Of a DNA stretch of 37,368 nt, positions 7,220-15,016 are shown in pieces (the first letter of the stretch is position 1; each line of letters opens with the position of its first letter). Source of the DNA: Actinomycetota bacterium (GTDB lineage Bacteria > Actinomycetota > Actinomycetes > Streptosporangiales > Streptosporangiaceae); NCBI GenBank assembly GCA_027326205.1, contig DAHWEX010000109.1, positions 1 to 37,368 on the forward strand, in the 5' to 3' direction. The notes under the pieces were generated by a model. The model made no database searches. It was not told the origin of the DNA and saw only the letters and a program-made list of their open reading frames with translations. The position numbers and the translations under genes are program-made.

Positions 7220-9609
7220 CAAGGCCGACGATGCCACCCGGGCCGCCGTACCCCGAGGACGACGATCCGCAGGACGGGAGCCAGCCCCGGTTCACGCCCC
7301 GCCAGCCGGGGCAGCCGGGGCAGCCGGGTCCGCAGCCCCGTCAGCCGGGTCCCCGTCAGCCCGGCGCGCAGCCGTACCCGCCTGGTCAGGAGCCTTACCA
7401 GTCCGGCCCGCAGCCCTATCAACCGGGCGGCCCGTACTCGCACCAGTCCGGCCCGCAGCCGCCGTACGACCCGCCGGCCCACCACGAGCCGCCGACCTAC
7501 CAGGGGCTGCCGCCCTACGACGTGCCGCCGCCGCCGGCCCCGGCGCCCCGCTTTGAGCAGTCGGCGGCCGGCTACGACCCGTACCCGCCGCCCCCGCCGT
7601 CTCCCCGGCCGCCGGCCAGCGGGCCGTCGTTCTCGCCGCACCCGCCCGGCGGGGGCGACCGGCAGGGGCCGAAGCCCGGCGGCAGCGGCCGGGGCGGCAA
7701 GCCCCGGCCCTCGTTCACGCCCCGGGAGGGGTACGTTCCGTCGCCCCCGGGGAGCCGGGCGCGGCCCGCCCCGGCGCCTACGTCGTTCATGGCGCCGGTG
7801 CCGGCCGGGTACCCGCAGCCGTCCTTCCAGCCGTTCGACTTCCAGGACGCGCCGGCCGCCGCCCCCCGGTTCGTCCCGGTTGACCACTCCGCGCCGCCCG
7901 TCGTCCAGGACAACCGCACCCAGGTCCTCGACCGGGACGCGGACGTCGTCACGCCGACCGGGCCGCAGCACGTCCCGGACAACACCTCGCCGAACCTGGC
8001 CCGGTCGAGCAGGGTCATGGCGTTCGGCACGGTCGCGTCCCGGGGGACCGGGTTCCTGCGCACGCTCGTGCTGGTGATCGCCCTCGGCCAGGGCACGCTC
8101 GCCGACGCGTACAACAACTCCAACACGCTGCCGAACACCGTGTACTACCTGATGCTGGGCGGCATCTTCACCTCGGTCGTGGTGCCGATGCTGGTCCGCG
8201 CGGCCAAGGAGGACCCGGACCGGGGCGAGGGGTACGCGAAGCGGATCTACTCGCTCGGCGTGCTCAGCCTGCTGGCCGTCACCCTGCTGGGCACGGTGCT
8301 CGCCGCGCCGATCGTCGACCTGTACGGCAGCAACATCAAGGACCCGGGCGAACACCGGGTGATGGTGACGTTCGCCTACTTCTTCATCCCGCAGATCTTC
8401 TTCTACGGGATGGACTCGCTGCTCGGCGCGATCCTTAACGTGCGCGGCCGGTTTGGCCCCAACATGTGGACCCCGGTCATCAACAACGTGGTGGTCATCT
8501 TCGTCGCGCTCCTCTACATGGTGTCCGACCACAGCACATCCGCCGACACCATCTCCGGCTTCGGCCTGAACCTGCTCGCGATCGGCACCACGCTCGGCAT
8601 CGTGATCCAGTCGATCTCGCTGTTCCCGATCATGTGGCGCGCCGGGTTCGACATGAGGCTGACCTTCGACTTCCGGCGCTCGGAGATCTCCGAGATCGGC
8701 CGGATGTCGGGCTGGATGTTCGGCTACGTCGCGGCCCAGTGGCTCAGCAACCTGGTCGCGCAGCGGGTGGCGAACTCCGCCGCCAACTCGGCCGCGCACC
8801 TGGCTCACCCGGTCACCAGCGGCGTCGGCTTCTCCGCGTACTCCTATGCGTACCAGCTTTTCCAGCTCCCCTACGCGATCGTCGGCATCTCGGTGATCAG
8901 CGCGCTGCTGCCCCGGATGAGCGGGCACGCGACCGACCGCCGCTACTCGCTGGTTCGCGACGACTTCTCCAAGGGCGTGCGGGTCGCGTCGGTCATCGTG
9001 GTCCCGGCCGCGGTGTTCCTCGGCGTGCTCGGCGCGCCGCTGGCCGAGTCCCTGTTCGCGTACGGGCAGACCACGGCGAACCAGGCCCGGTACATCGGCG
9101 AGGTGTTCGGTGCGTTCTCCGTCGGGCTCGTGCCGTTCATGTTCACCCAGTTGCAACTGCGGGTGTTCTACTCGTTCCGCGAGAACCGGGCGCCGGCCAT
9201 CCTCGGCATCGTCATGCTGGTCATCGGGGTGATCGCCAACCTCGTCGCGCTGCAGGTGCTGCCGCCCACGCAGACCGTGGTCGGCCTCGCGTTCGCCTAC
9301 GACCTGGTGACGCTCTCCGGGGCCATCTTGGCCTGGCCGATGCTGCTGCGCCGGGTCGGCTCGCTCGACGGCTGGCGGATCACCCGGTCGCTGGTGCGGA
9401 TGTTCCTCGCCACGGTGCCAGGCCTCGTCTTCGCGCTCGTCGTGATGGGCGTCGTGGGGTCGTTCCTGCACCAGGGACCGGTGTACGGGTTCGTCACCAC
9501 GCTCGTCGGCGGCGGCGGCGCGGTCGTGCTGTACGCACTGTGCGCGCGACTGCTCGGTATTGAGGAATTCAATACCCTGATGAAGACTGTCGGCGGGCGG
9601 TTCGGGTAG
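7216..9609 (+). CDS. murJ: Lipid II flippase MurJ (MviN) with long disordered N-terminus
   Basis: The MurJ core starts near residue 262 (SSRVMAFGTVASRGTGFLR) and runs through about fourteen membrane helices to the C-terminus. It moves lipid-linked peptidoglycan precursor across the membrane and is normally essential. Family-typical segments include DAYNNSNTLPNTVYYLMLGG near the first helices and YSYAYQLFQLPYAIVGISV in the second half. The first ~260 residues are a Pro/Gln/Gly/Tyr-rich cytoplasmic tail with QPG and PY repeats. In Mycobacterium the MurJ protein carries a C-terminal pseudokinase and extracellular domain; here those are in the next, separate gene. The ATG overlaps the DUF6049 stop by four bases, with GGAGG seven bases upstream. 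Confidence 0.93.
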   Translation: MTRPTMPPGPPYPEDDDPQDGSQPRFTPRQPGQPGQPGPQPRQPGPRQPGAQPYPPGQEPYQSGPQPYQPGGPYSHQSGPQPPYDPPAHHEPPTYQGLPPYDVPPPPAPAPRFEQSAAGYDPYPPPPPSPRPPASGPSFSPHPPGGGDRQGPKPGGSGRGGKPRPSFTPREGYVPSPPGSRARPAPAPTSFMAPVPAGYPQPSFQPFDFQDAPAAAPRFVPVDHSAPPVVQDNRTQVLDRDADVVTPTGPQHVPDNTSPNLARSSRVMAFGTVASRGTGFLRTLVLVIALGQGTLADAYNNSNTLPNTVYYLMLGGIFTSVVVPMLVRAAKEDPDRGEGYAKRIYSLGVLSLLAVTLLGTVLAAPIVDLYGSNIKDPGEHRVMVTFAYFFIPQIFFYGMDSLLGAILNVRGRFGPNMWTPVINNVVVIFVALLYMVSDHSTSADTISGFGLNLLAIGTTLGIVIQSISLFPIMWRAGFDMRLTFDFRRSEISEIGRMSGWMFGYVAAQWLSNLVAQRVANSAANSAAHLAHPVTSGVGFSAYSYAYQLFQLPYAIVGISVISALLPRMSGHATDRRYSLVRDDFSKGVRVASVIVVPAAVFLGVLGAPLAESLFAYGQTTANQARYIGEVFGAFSVGLVPFMFTQLQLRVFYSFRENRAPAILGIVMLVIGVIANLVALQVLPPTQTVVGLAFAYDLVTLSGAILAWPMLLRRVGSLDGWRITRSLVRMFLATVPGLVFALVVMGVVGSFLHQGPVYGFVTTLVGGGGAVVLYALCARLLGIEEFNTLMKTVGGRFG

Positions 9610-9905
9610 TGAGCCCCTCCACGGTGCGGCGCGCGGCCGATAACGGCGCGCGGCTGATGACGGGGTGGTGACGCGGTGGTGACGCCATGACGAACTCTCG
9701 GCATCCGAGAGCGAGTCGCCAAAACTCGGCGTGTCTAGACGTGCGACATTGCCAGGATTCGCATATAACGGTAAGGCGGCCTGTTGAATGCCTTGGGTCA
9801 GTCGCCGGCCTAGACGGAGCGCCAGACACTACCATGAGACGGTGATCGTGGGATTTCCCGGGCTGGAAGGAGGCCGAGAGCCGGTCCTGCTCTTGACGCT
9901 GACGT
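9610..9905 (+). other. murJ-pseudokinase intergenic region
   Basis: A 296-base gap. A bulged GC hairpin (9630-9652, loop ATAA) lies just after murJ but has no T run. TATAAC at 9764-9769 is a reasonable -10, with only a poor -35 17 bases upstream. A GTG-started 27-codon frame (9842-9925) overlaps the pseudokinase start, and a strong GGAAGGAGG (9864-9872) has no suitably spaced start codon. No gene is supported here. Confidence 0.4.
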
Positions 9906-11594
9906 ATGAGCACGTACACCTCTGAACCGGGAACACGGCTCGCCGGAAGATACCGGCTCGTGGACCAGACCCTGACCGGCAACGGCTGGACCATGTGGAA
10001 GGCCATCGACGAGACGCTCGCGCGCCCCGTCGCCATTTTGACATTCGCGCCCGGTTTCCCGCGAATCCCGCAGGTCATCACCGCCGCCCGGGCGGCGAGC
10101 AGGCTGACCGACCCGCGGATGGCACAAGTCTTCGACGTCGAGGACAGCGGCGGCCAGGCCTACGTCGTCCTCGAATGGGTGGGCGGCGAGTCGCTCACCG
10201 AGTTGCTCGCCAACGGGCCCCTCGACCCGGCCCAGGCATGCTCGCTGATCGCCGACGCGGCCCGCGCGGTCGCGGGCGCGCACGCCCTCGGGCAGGCGCA
10301 CCTGCGGCTGACCCCGGACGCGCTGCGCTGGTCGCGCGGGAGCGGGATCAAGATCACCGGTGTCGGGATCGACGCCGCGCTGGGCGGCGACGGCCTCACC
10401 GGCGTCGCCGCCTACGACCCGTCGCTCGCGGACACCACCGCGCTGGCCGCACTGCTCTACGCGGCGCTGACCGGCTACTGGCCCGGCGAGGAGCCGGCCA
10501 GGCTCCCTGCGGCGCCGCACTCCGACGGCATGGTGTGCACGCCGCGCCAGGTCTCCGCGGACGTCTCCGCCGCGCTCGACAACCAGATCATCCGGGCACT
10601 GTTGCAGCGGCCCACCCGGCAGGGGCCGCCGATCCAGTCCCCCGCCGAATTCGCCGACGCTCTCGCCGCGGTCTCGCCGCCCGCGCCGCTTCCCGAACCC
10701 GCTCCCCCGGCGCCCGTCAACTACGGGTACGCCGGCTACGGACCGGACCCGAATAACCCCGACACCTGGGGGACGGACGGCCGCGGGCCGAGCGGCACCG
10801 CTCCCTACCACCCGCCGTCCAGCGCGTTCCCCGCCGCCGGGTACGGCGGCACCCAGTACACGGGCACTCAGTACACGGGCACCCAGTACGCGGCCGCCGG
10901 CTACCAGGGCAAGCAGCGCGGCGGTGGCGGCCGCGCCCTGATGACGATCGTCATCGTGGTCCTGCTCGTCGTGGTCGGCGTGGTGGTCTGGGAGGTCGGC
11001 TTCAACAAGTCGAGCCCGCCGGCCCCGAACGTCGGCACGAACCCGTCGATCTCGGCGCCGGCAGCGGCGGTCGGCACGGTGCTCACGCCCTCCGGCGCCG
11101 TCACCTTCAACCCGTACGGCTCGACTCCGGGCAACACCGAGAACCAGGGGTCCGTGCAGGAGGCCATCGACAACAACCCGGCCACCGCCTGGTCGACCTC
11201 CTACTACTACAACCACCCCAACTTCGGCGGACTGAAGAGCGGCACCGGGCTGCTCATCGACATGGGCAAGTCGGTCAAGCTCAGCCAGGTCGAGGTGACG
11301 TTCAGTTCGGACGGCGGACCGACCACGGCCGCGATCTACCTCGGCAACGACCCGACCGACACCAAGGCGACCGGGCTGAGCAACTTCACGCTCGTCTCGC
11401 CGGCCGCGGCCGTCACGGGCGACCACAAGTTCACCGTCAGCAGCCAGGCCACCGGCCGGTACGTGCTGGTCTGGCTGACTAACCTGCCCAAGCTGCTGAA
11501 GACCCCGGCGGGCGCCCCGGCGGGGAACACCTACTACGAAGGCAAGATCTACAACGTGGTGGTCCGCGGCAGCGCCGGGTCAGGGAACTCCTGA
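9906..11594 (+). CDS. Membrane-anchored pseudokinase with extracellular discoidin-like domain (MviN C-terminal module as a separate protein)
   Basis: A 562-residue protein. Residues 1-265 resemble a Hanks-type Ser/Thr kinase (RLAGRYRLVD at the start, YVVLEWVGGESL at the hinge). The catalytic signatures are gone: the VAIK lysine position reads VAIL, the HRD region reads AHLRLTPDAL, and no DFG is present (ITGVGID). Then come a Gly/Pro/Tyr-rich linker with a GTQYT triplet repeat, one membrane helix (MTIVIVVLLVVVGVVVW, about 344-362), and an exported C-terminal domain with discoidin-like phrases (AIDNNPATAWST, LIDMGKSVKLSQVEVTF). In Mycobacterium the same pseudokinase plus extracellular module is fused to MurJ, and its phosphorylated pseudokinase recruits FhaA. 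A regulator of MurJ is the best inference. An in-frame stop 12 bases upstream fixes ATG 9906 as the first possible start; no ribosome-binding site precedes it. Confidence 0.8.
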   Translation: MSTYTSEPGTRLAGRYRLVDQTLTGNGWTMWKAIDETLARPVAILTFAPGFPRIPQVITAARAASRLTDPRMAQVFDVEDSGGQAYVVLEWVGGESLTELLANGPLDPAQACSLIADAARAVAGAHALGQAHLRLTPDALRWSRGSGIKITGVGIDAALGGDGLTGVAAYDPSLADTTALAALLYAALTGYWPGEEPARLPAAPHSDGMVCTPRQVSADVSAALDNQIIRALLQRPTRQGPPIQSPAEFADALAAVSPPAPLPEPAPPAPVNYGYAGYGPDPNNPDTWGTDGRGPSGTAPYHPPSSAFPAAGYGGTQYTGTQYTGTQYAAAGYQGKQRGGGGRALMTIVIVVLLVVVGVVVWEVGFNKSSPPAPNVGTNPSISAPAAAVGTVLTPSGAVTFNPYGSTPGNTENQGSVQEAIDNNPATAWSTSYYYNHPNFGGLKSGTGLLIDMGKSVKLSQVEVTFSSDGGPTTAAIYLGNDPTDTKATGLSNFTLVSPAAAVTGDHKFTVSSQATGRYVLVWLTNLPKLLKTPAGAPAGNTYYEGKIYNVVVRGSAGSGNS

Positions 11595-11607
11595 CAGCGG
11601 CCGGGTC
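11584..11607 (+). promoter_or_regulatory. Candidate ECF-type promoter in front of sigM
   Basis: GGAAC at 11584-11588, sixteen bases, then GTC at 11605-11607 resembles ECF-sigma promoters (GGAAC N16-17 GTC-like). The predicted start falls at or next to the sigM ATG, so it would give a leaderless, possibly autoregulated transcript. The -35 overlaps the end of the pseudokinase gene. A chance match is quite possible. Confidence 0.3.
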
Positions 11608-11612
11608 GACTC

Positions 11613-12245
11613 ATGTCGGGTCAGGCTCCCGGCGAGCCATCAGACGCTACCCTGCTCCGGCGGCACGCCGACGGTGACCCCGACGCGTTCGGGGTGCTCT
11701 TCAAGCGGCACTCCGGCCGTCTCTGGGCGGTAGCGCTGCGCGTTACCTGCGACCCGGAGGACGCCGCGGACGCGCTGCAGGACGCGATGATCTCGGCCTT
11801 CCGGCGGGCGGCCGACTTCCGCGGCGACTGCGCGGTGACGACGTGGCTGCACCGGATCGTGGTCAACGCCTCGCTTGACCTGCTGCGCCGCCGGTCGGCC
11901 CGGTCCGTCGGCTGGTCGGGCGACCCGGACGAGCTTCCGGTGCCCGAGTCGCGGCAGGTGCTGGACCGCACTGCCGGCACCGACGCCCGGCTCGATGTGG
12001 ACGCGGCGCTGCGCCTGCTGCCGCCGCCGCAGCGCGCCGCGCTCGTCCTGGTGGACATGCTCGGCTACTCGGTCGCCGATACCTCGGCGATCCTCGGAAT
12101 CTCCGAGGGCACGGTGAAGAGCCGGTGCGCGCGGGGCCGGGCAAAACTGCTGCCCCATCTTTCGCACCTGCGGAGCAGTCATTCACCAGAACGGAACCAG
12201 CCCGCGGCGGATGGCGTCTCAGTTGAGCAGGGAGGAGGCGCATGA
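11613..12245 (+). CDS. sigM: RNA polymerase sigma factor SigM (ECF type)
   Basis: A 210-residue sigma-70 family factor. Region 2 spans about residues 25-92 (FGVLFKRHSGRLW to VNASLDLLRRR, with DAADALQDAMISAFRRA inside). Region 4 spans about 135-178 (LPPPQRAALVLVDMLGYSV and ISEGTVKSRCARGRAKL, the -35-binding helix-turn-helix). The length and absence of regions 1 and 3 indicate an ECF factor. The position between murJ/pseudokinase and trxBA, with an overlapping downstream membrane protein, matches SigM of Mycobacterium and relatives. It lies 18 bases after the pseudokinase stop, so co-transcription is possible. No good ribosome-binding site precedes the ATG. Confidence 0.9.
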   Translation: MSGQAPGEPSDATLLRRHADGDPDAFGVLFKRHSGRLWAVALRVTCDPEDAADALQDAMISAFRRAADFRGDCAVTTWLHRIVVNASLDLLRRRSARSVGWSGDPDELPVPESRQVLDRTAGTDARLDVDAALRLLPPPQRAALVLVDMLGYSVADTSAILGISEGTVKSRCARGRAKLLPHLSHLRSSHSPERNQPAADGVSVEQGGGA

Positions 12246-13225
12246 GCGGCGACTGGCCCCTCGAGGGCGGCTGGCCCCCCGAGTGGGACGACCCGGAGGA
12301 GTTCCCCGAAGGGGCCGCCGGGCAGGACACGGAAGCCCTGGCCGGGCTGTCCGAGGTCACCGCGTTCCTCGCGTCGGTCCCCGCCTCCCCGCTGCCGGAC
12401 GCCGTCGCGGCACGGATCAGCGCGGCGCTCGCCGCCGAGGCCGCCGCCCGGGCCGGCGACCCGGTTCACCCGGCCAGCGACGCTCGCCGCGGCCTGCCCG
12501 AGACGGATGCTGTCTCCGCCGCCGCCGGTCCGGCCGATGCCGCTACCGCGGCCGGGACTGCCGCCTCCGCTGGCGCGCCTTCCCCGGCCGCGGACGCCCG
12601 GACACTCGGCCCCGCCCCGGCGCGGGCCCGGGTCCGGCGGCGCCGCGACGGCCGCCCCCGGGGCTTTCGCGTCCGGCCGCTCGTCGCGGTCTGGTCGGTG
12701 ATCGGCTGCCTGGTCCTCGTCGGACTCGGGGTCGTGCTGACGCTCGGCCGATCGCCGTCGTCCTCCGGGTCGAGCGGGTTCTCCGCCGCCGGCTCCAACG
12801 CGGGGCAGAGCGCAGCCGTGGCCGCACCGAACGCGTCCGCGCCGGTGCCGTCCGAGTCGTCGTCATCCGCGGTTGCGTCGTCATCCGCGGCTGCGTCGTT
12901 CGCCGGGACCGTGCCGTTCACGGTCACCGCGAGCGGTACCCGGTACGAGGCGGCGACGCTGGCGGCGCAGGTGCGGGCGCGGCTGCACCTGCCCGCGTCC
13001 GCCGGCACCACGGCCGGCCACGGTCCCGGGAGCGCCCCGACTCCTGCACTGCACGGCTGCGTGGTGCACCTGACGGGCGGCTTGCCGCCCCGACTGGTGG
13101 ACCGGGCCACCTACCAGGGGGCTCCCGCGTACGTGATCGCCACTTCGAGTCGCGTGTGGGTGGTGAGACCCGGCTGCACGGCGGCCAGTCCGGAACTCAT
13201 CACGTCCGCCGCGCTGGCCGGCTGA
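12242..13225 (+). CDS. Putative anti-sigma factor for SigM (single-pass membrane protein)
   Basis: A 327-residue protein with a cytoplasmic N-terminal part of about 145 residues, one membrane helix (LVAVWSVIGCLVLVGLGVVLTL, about 146-168) and an exported Ser/Ala/Val-rich C-terminal part ending in a compact domain. Near the N-terminus, PLPDAVAARISAALAAEAA is the helical phrase often seen in actinobacterial anti-sigma proteins of this locus. The ATG overlaps the sigM stop (ATGA) with GGAGGAGG upstream, so it is translationally coupled to sigM, as expected for sigma/anti-sigma pairs. No zinc-binding HxxxCxxC motif is visible, so any sensing is not by that route. The position equals Mycobacterium rsmA (Rv3912). 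No similarity search was possible. Confidence 0.75.
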   Translation: MSGDWPLEGGWPPEWDDPEEFPEGAAGQDTEALAGLSEVTAFLASVPASPLPDAVAARISAALAAEAAARAGDPVHPASDARRGLPETDAVSAAAGPADAATAAGTAASAGAPSPAADARTLGPAPARARVRRRRDGRPRGFRVRPLVAVWSVIGCLVLVGLGVVLTLGRSPSSSGSSGFSAAGSNAGQSAAVAAPNASAPVPSESSSSAVASSSAAASFAGTVPFTVTASGTRYEAATLAAQVRARLHLPASAGTTAGHGPGSAPTPALHGCVVHLTGGLPPRLVDRATYQGAPAYVIATSSRVWVVRPGCTAASPELITSAALAG

Positions 13226-13229
13226 GCCG

Positions 13230-13255
13230 GGAATCTCTGCGCTCCACTATCGGTT
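13230..13255 (+). promoter_or_regulatory. SigR-type promoter of trxBA
   Basis: GGAAT (13230-13234), exactly 18 bases, then GTT (13253-13255). This equals the GGAAT-N18-GTT consensus known for SigR, the thiol-oxidative-stress sigma factor that drives trxBA in Streptomyces. It begins five bases after the anti-sigma stop. The predicted transcription start is about 13262, giving a leader of roughly 98 bases to the trxB GTG. SigR itself is not in the window. Confidence 0.75.
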
Positions 13256-13266
13256 GAGCAGTAAGC

Positions 13267-13341
13267 AACAAACCCTCTTGCCGCCGGCCTGACAGTTCGG
13301 TCAGGTCAAAGAGGGAAGTGCAGAGCTTAAGAGGGTTTGTT
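13267..13341 (+). promoter_or_regulatory. Structured 5' leader of trxBA with mutually exclusive helices
   Basis: AACAAACCCTCTT (13267-13279) is a perfect complement of AAGAGGGTTTGTT (13329-13341), a 13-pair stem whose foot ends three bases before the AAGGAGG ribosome-binding site at 13345-13351. Within it, CCCTCTT (13273-13279) can instead pair with AAGAGGG at 13309-13315. CCTGAC (13288-13293) and GTCAGG (13300-13305) form a small hairpin compatible with both folds. The two long-range helices share the same 5' strand and cannot coexist. Confidence 0.6.
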
Positions 13342-13359
13342 CCCAAGGAGGGGCGTGCA

Positions 13360-14301
13360 GTGACCGGCGTTCGTGACGTTATCATCATCGGTTCAGGCCC
13401 GGCGGGTTATACCGCCGCTATCTACACGGCGCGGGCCAAGCTTCAGCCCCTGGTGCTGGCCGGGTCGGTGACCGCGGGCGGCGCGCTGATGCAGACCACG
13501 GACGTGGAGAACTTCCCCGGTTTCCCCGACGGGATCATGGGCCCGGCGCTGATGGAGGACCTGCAGAAGCAGGCCGAGCGGTTCGGCGCCGAGATCCTGT
13601 TCGACGACGCGGTCTCGGTGGACCTGTCCGCCTCGCCGAAGGTCGTCAAGACCGACAGCGAGACGTACCTGGCCAAGGCAGTGATCATCGCGACCGGCTC
13701 CAAGTACAAGGAGCTGGGCATCCCCGGCGAGAAGGAGCTGTCCGGCCACGGCGTGTCCTGGTGCGCCACCTGCGACGGGTTCTTCTTCCGTGAGAAGGAC
13801 ATCGCGGTGGTCGGCGGCGGCGACTCGGCCCTGGAGGAGGCGATGTTCCTCACCAGGTTCGGCAAGAGCGTGACCCTGGTGCACCGCCGCGACTCGCTGC
13901 GCGCGTCGAAGATCATGCAGGACCGCGCGCTCGCCAACCCGAAGATCAAGTTCCAGTGGGACAGCGAGCCCGTCGCCATGGAAGGCAGCGGGACGCTCTG
14001 CGGGCTGCGGGTACGCAACGTGCACACCGGCGAGGAGACCGTGCTCCCGGTGGGCGGCGTCTTCATCGCCATCGGCCACCTGCCCCGCACCGAGCTGTTC
14101 GCCGGCCAGCTAGCCACCAGCTCCGACGGCTACCTCGAGGTCGAGGGCCGGTCCACCCGGACCGCGATCGAGGGCGTCTTCGCCTGCGGCGACGTGGTCG
14201 ACCACGTCTACCGGCAGGCCATCACCGCAGCGGGCAGCGGCTGCTCCGCCGCGATCGACGCCGAGCGGTGGCTCGCGGAACACGAACATGCCAGCGCTTA
14301 A
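13360..14301 (+). CDS. trxB: Thioredoxin reductase
   Basis: Predicted FAD-dependent, NADPH-using reductase of thioredoxin in the cytoplasm. It shows the FAD motif [16 protein letters not shown] at the N-terminus, the redox centre CATC (about residues 135-138, in [11 protein letters not shown]), the NADPH motif [11 protein letters not shown], and the C-terminal [14 protein letters not shown]. The start is taken at GTG 13360 (protein [10 protein letters not shown]): AAGGAGG lies eight bases upstream and family proteins begin just before the FAD motif. The ORF-track start at 13318 adds 14 unlikely residues inside the structured leader. The resulting 313 residues is normal. It is followed after 43 bases by trxA and is probably under SigR control. 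Confidence 0.95.
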   Translation: MTGVRDVIIIGSGPAGYTAAIYTARAKLQPLVLAGSVTAGGALMQTTDVENFPGFPDGIMGPALMEDLQKQAERFGAEILFDDAVSVDLSASPKVVKTDSETYLAKAVIIATGSKYKELGIPGEKELSGHGVSWCATCDGFFFREKDIAVVGGGDSALEEAMFLTRFGKSVTLVHRRDSLRASKIMQDRALANPKIKFQWDSEPVAMEGSGTLCGLRVRNVHTGEETVLPVGGVFIAIGHLPRTELFAGQLATSSDGYLEVEGRSTRTAIEGVFACGDVVDHVYRQAITAAGSGCSAAIDAERWLAEHEHASA

Positions 14302-14344
14302 CTACGACCAGCACTAATACGGTAATACGGAAGGTGTGATCACC

Positions 14345-14668
14345 ATGGGTGCGACCAAGAAGGTCACGGACGCGACCTTCGAGGCTGAGGTCCTCAAGAA
14401 CAGCAAGCCGGTCATCGTCGACTACTGGGCCGAGTGGTGCGGACCGTGCCGGATGATCGCCCCCGTTCTGGAGGAGATCGCCGCCGAGCACGCCGACAAG
14501 ATCGACGTCGTCAAGCTGAACGTCGACGATAACCCGGTCATCGCCCAGCGCTACTCGATCCTCGCGATCCCGACGCTGAACGTGTTCAAGGACGGCGAGG
14601 TCGTCAAGCAGATCAAGGGCGCGAAGCCGAAGGTCGCGCTGCTCAAGGACCTGGCCGAGTTCATCTGA
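14345..14668 (+). CDS. trxA: Thioredoxin
   Basis: A 107-residue thioredoxin with the active site WCGPC at residues 31-35 and the cis-proline segment LAIPTLNVFK. It reduces protein disulfides and is recycled by the adjacent TrxB. ATG 14345 is preferred over the ORF-track GTG 14336 because GGAAGG (14329-14334) lies ten bases before the ATG but only one base before the GTG. It is the last gene of the transcript, followed by a strong intrinsic terminator. Confidence 0.95.
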   Translation: MGATKKVTDATFEAEVLKNSKPVIVDYWAEWCGPCRMIAPVLEEIAAEHADKIDVVKLNVDDNPVIAQRYSILAIPTLNVFKDGEVVKQIKGAKPKVALLKDLAEFI

Positions 14669-14700
14669 AGTCGCTAAGCCGCTGACCCGGAACGGGTCGC

Positions 14701-14751
14701 GGGGCCGGGGCAGGCGCGCGTTCACCGTGCGCCTGCCCCGGCCCCCTTTTT
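14701..14751 (+). terminator. Intrinsic terminator of trxBA
   Basis: GGGGCCGGGGCAGGCGC (14701-14717) and its perfect complement at 14729-14745 form a 17-pair stem with an 11-base loop, followed by CTTTTT. This is the clearest Rho-independent terminator in the window. Confidence 0.9.
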
Positions 14752-15016
14752 AATGCCGGGTTCCGCCCCGCCGGCCCGACTCTGGCAGTCGGTCGGCCGC
14801 GTACCTTCCCGCCCTCTCCCGCGCAGGTCGAAATCCTGTGCTATCCACCAGTGGCTGTGGTTGACTGGCCTCCATGGACAAGTCCGGTCGCGATCCAAGG
14901 CTCCGCCGACGCCCTCGCCGAGCTCCGCCGCTGCCTGCACGCGGCAACCCAGTAGGGCATTCGCCGCATGGGGTCTGCCCCGCTAATTAACCGGGCAAAG
15001 AGGGAGAGGACGGAAC
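14752..15016. other. Non-coding gap where cwlM is expected
   Basis: About 265 bases between the trxA terminator and the parB stop. In Mycobacterium the cwlM amidase gene follows trxA. Here only a GTG-started 34-codon frame (14851-14955) with moderately biased third positions is seen, without a ribosome-binding site. It could be a gene remnant or chance. The ORF-track entries here look like shadows. Confidence 0.4.

Noticed and set aside
9842-9925. 27-codon upstream frame before the pseudokinase gene as a leader peptide
   Set aside because: No ribosome-binding site at its GTG and no regulatory codon run; the overlap is probably incidental.
13318-13359. Longer TrxB start at GTG 13318
   Set aside because: It lies in the structured leader, adds 14 residues not typical of TrxB, and the AAGGAGG site fits GTG 13360.
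14753-14986. 77-residue ORF after trxA
   Set aside because: It starts inside the terminator tail, has no ribosome-binding site and has composition unlike neighbouring genes.
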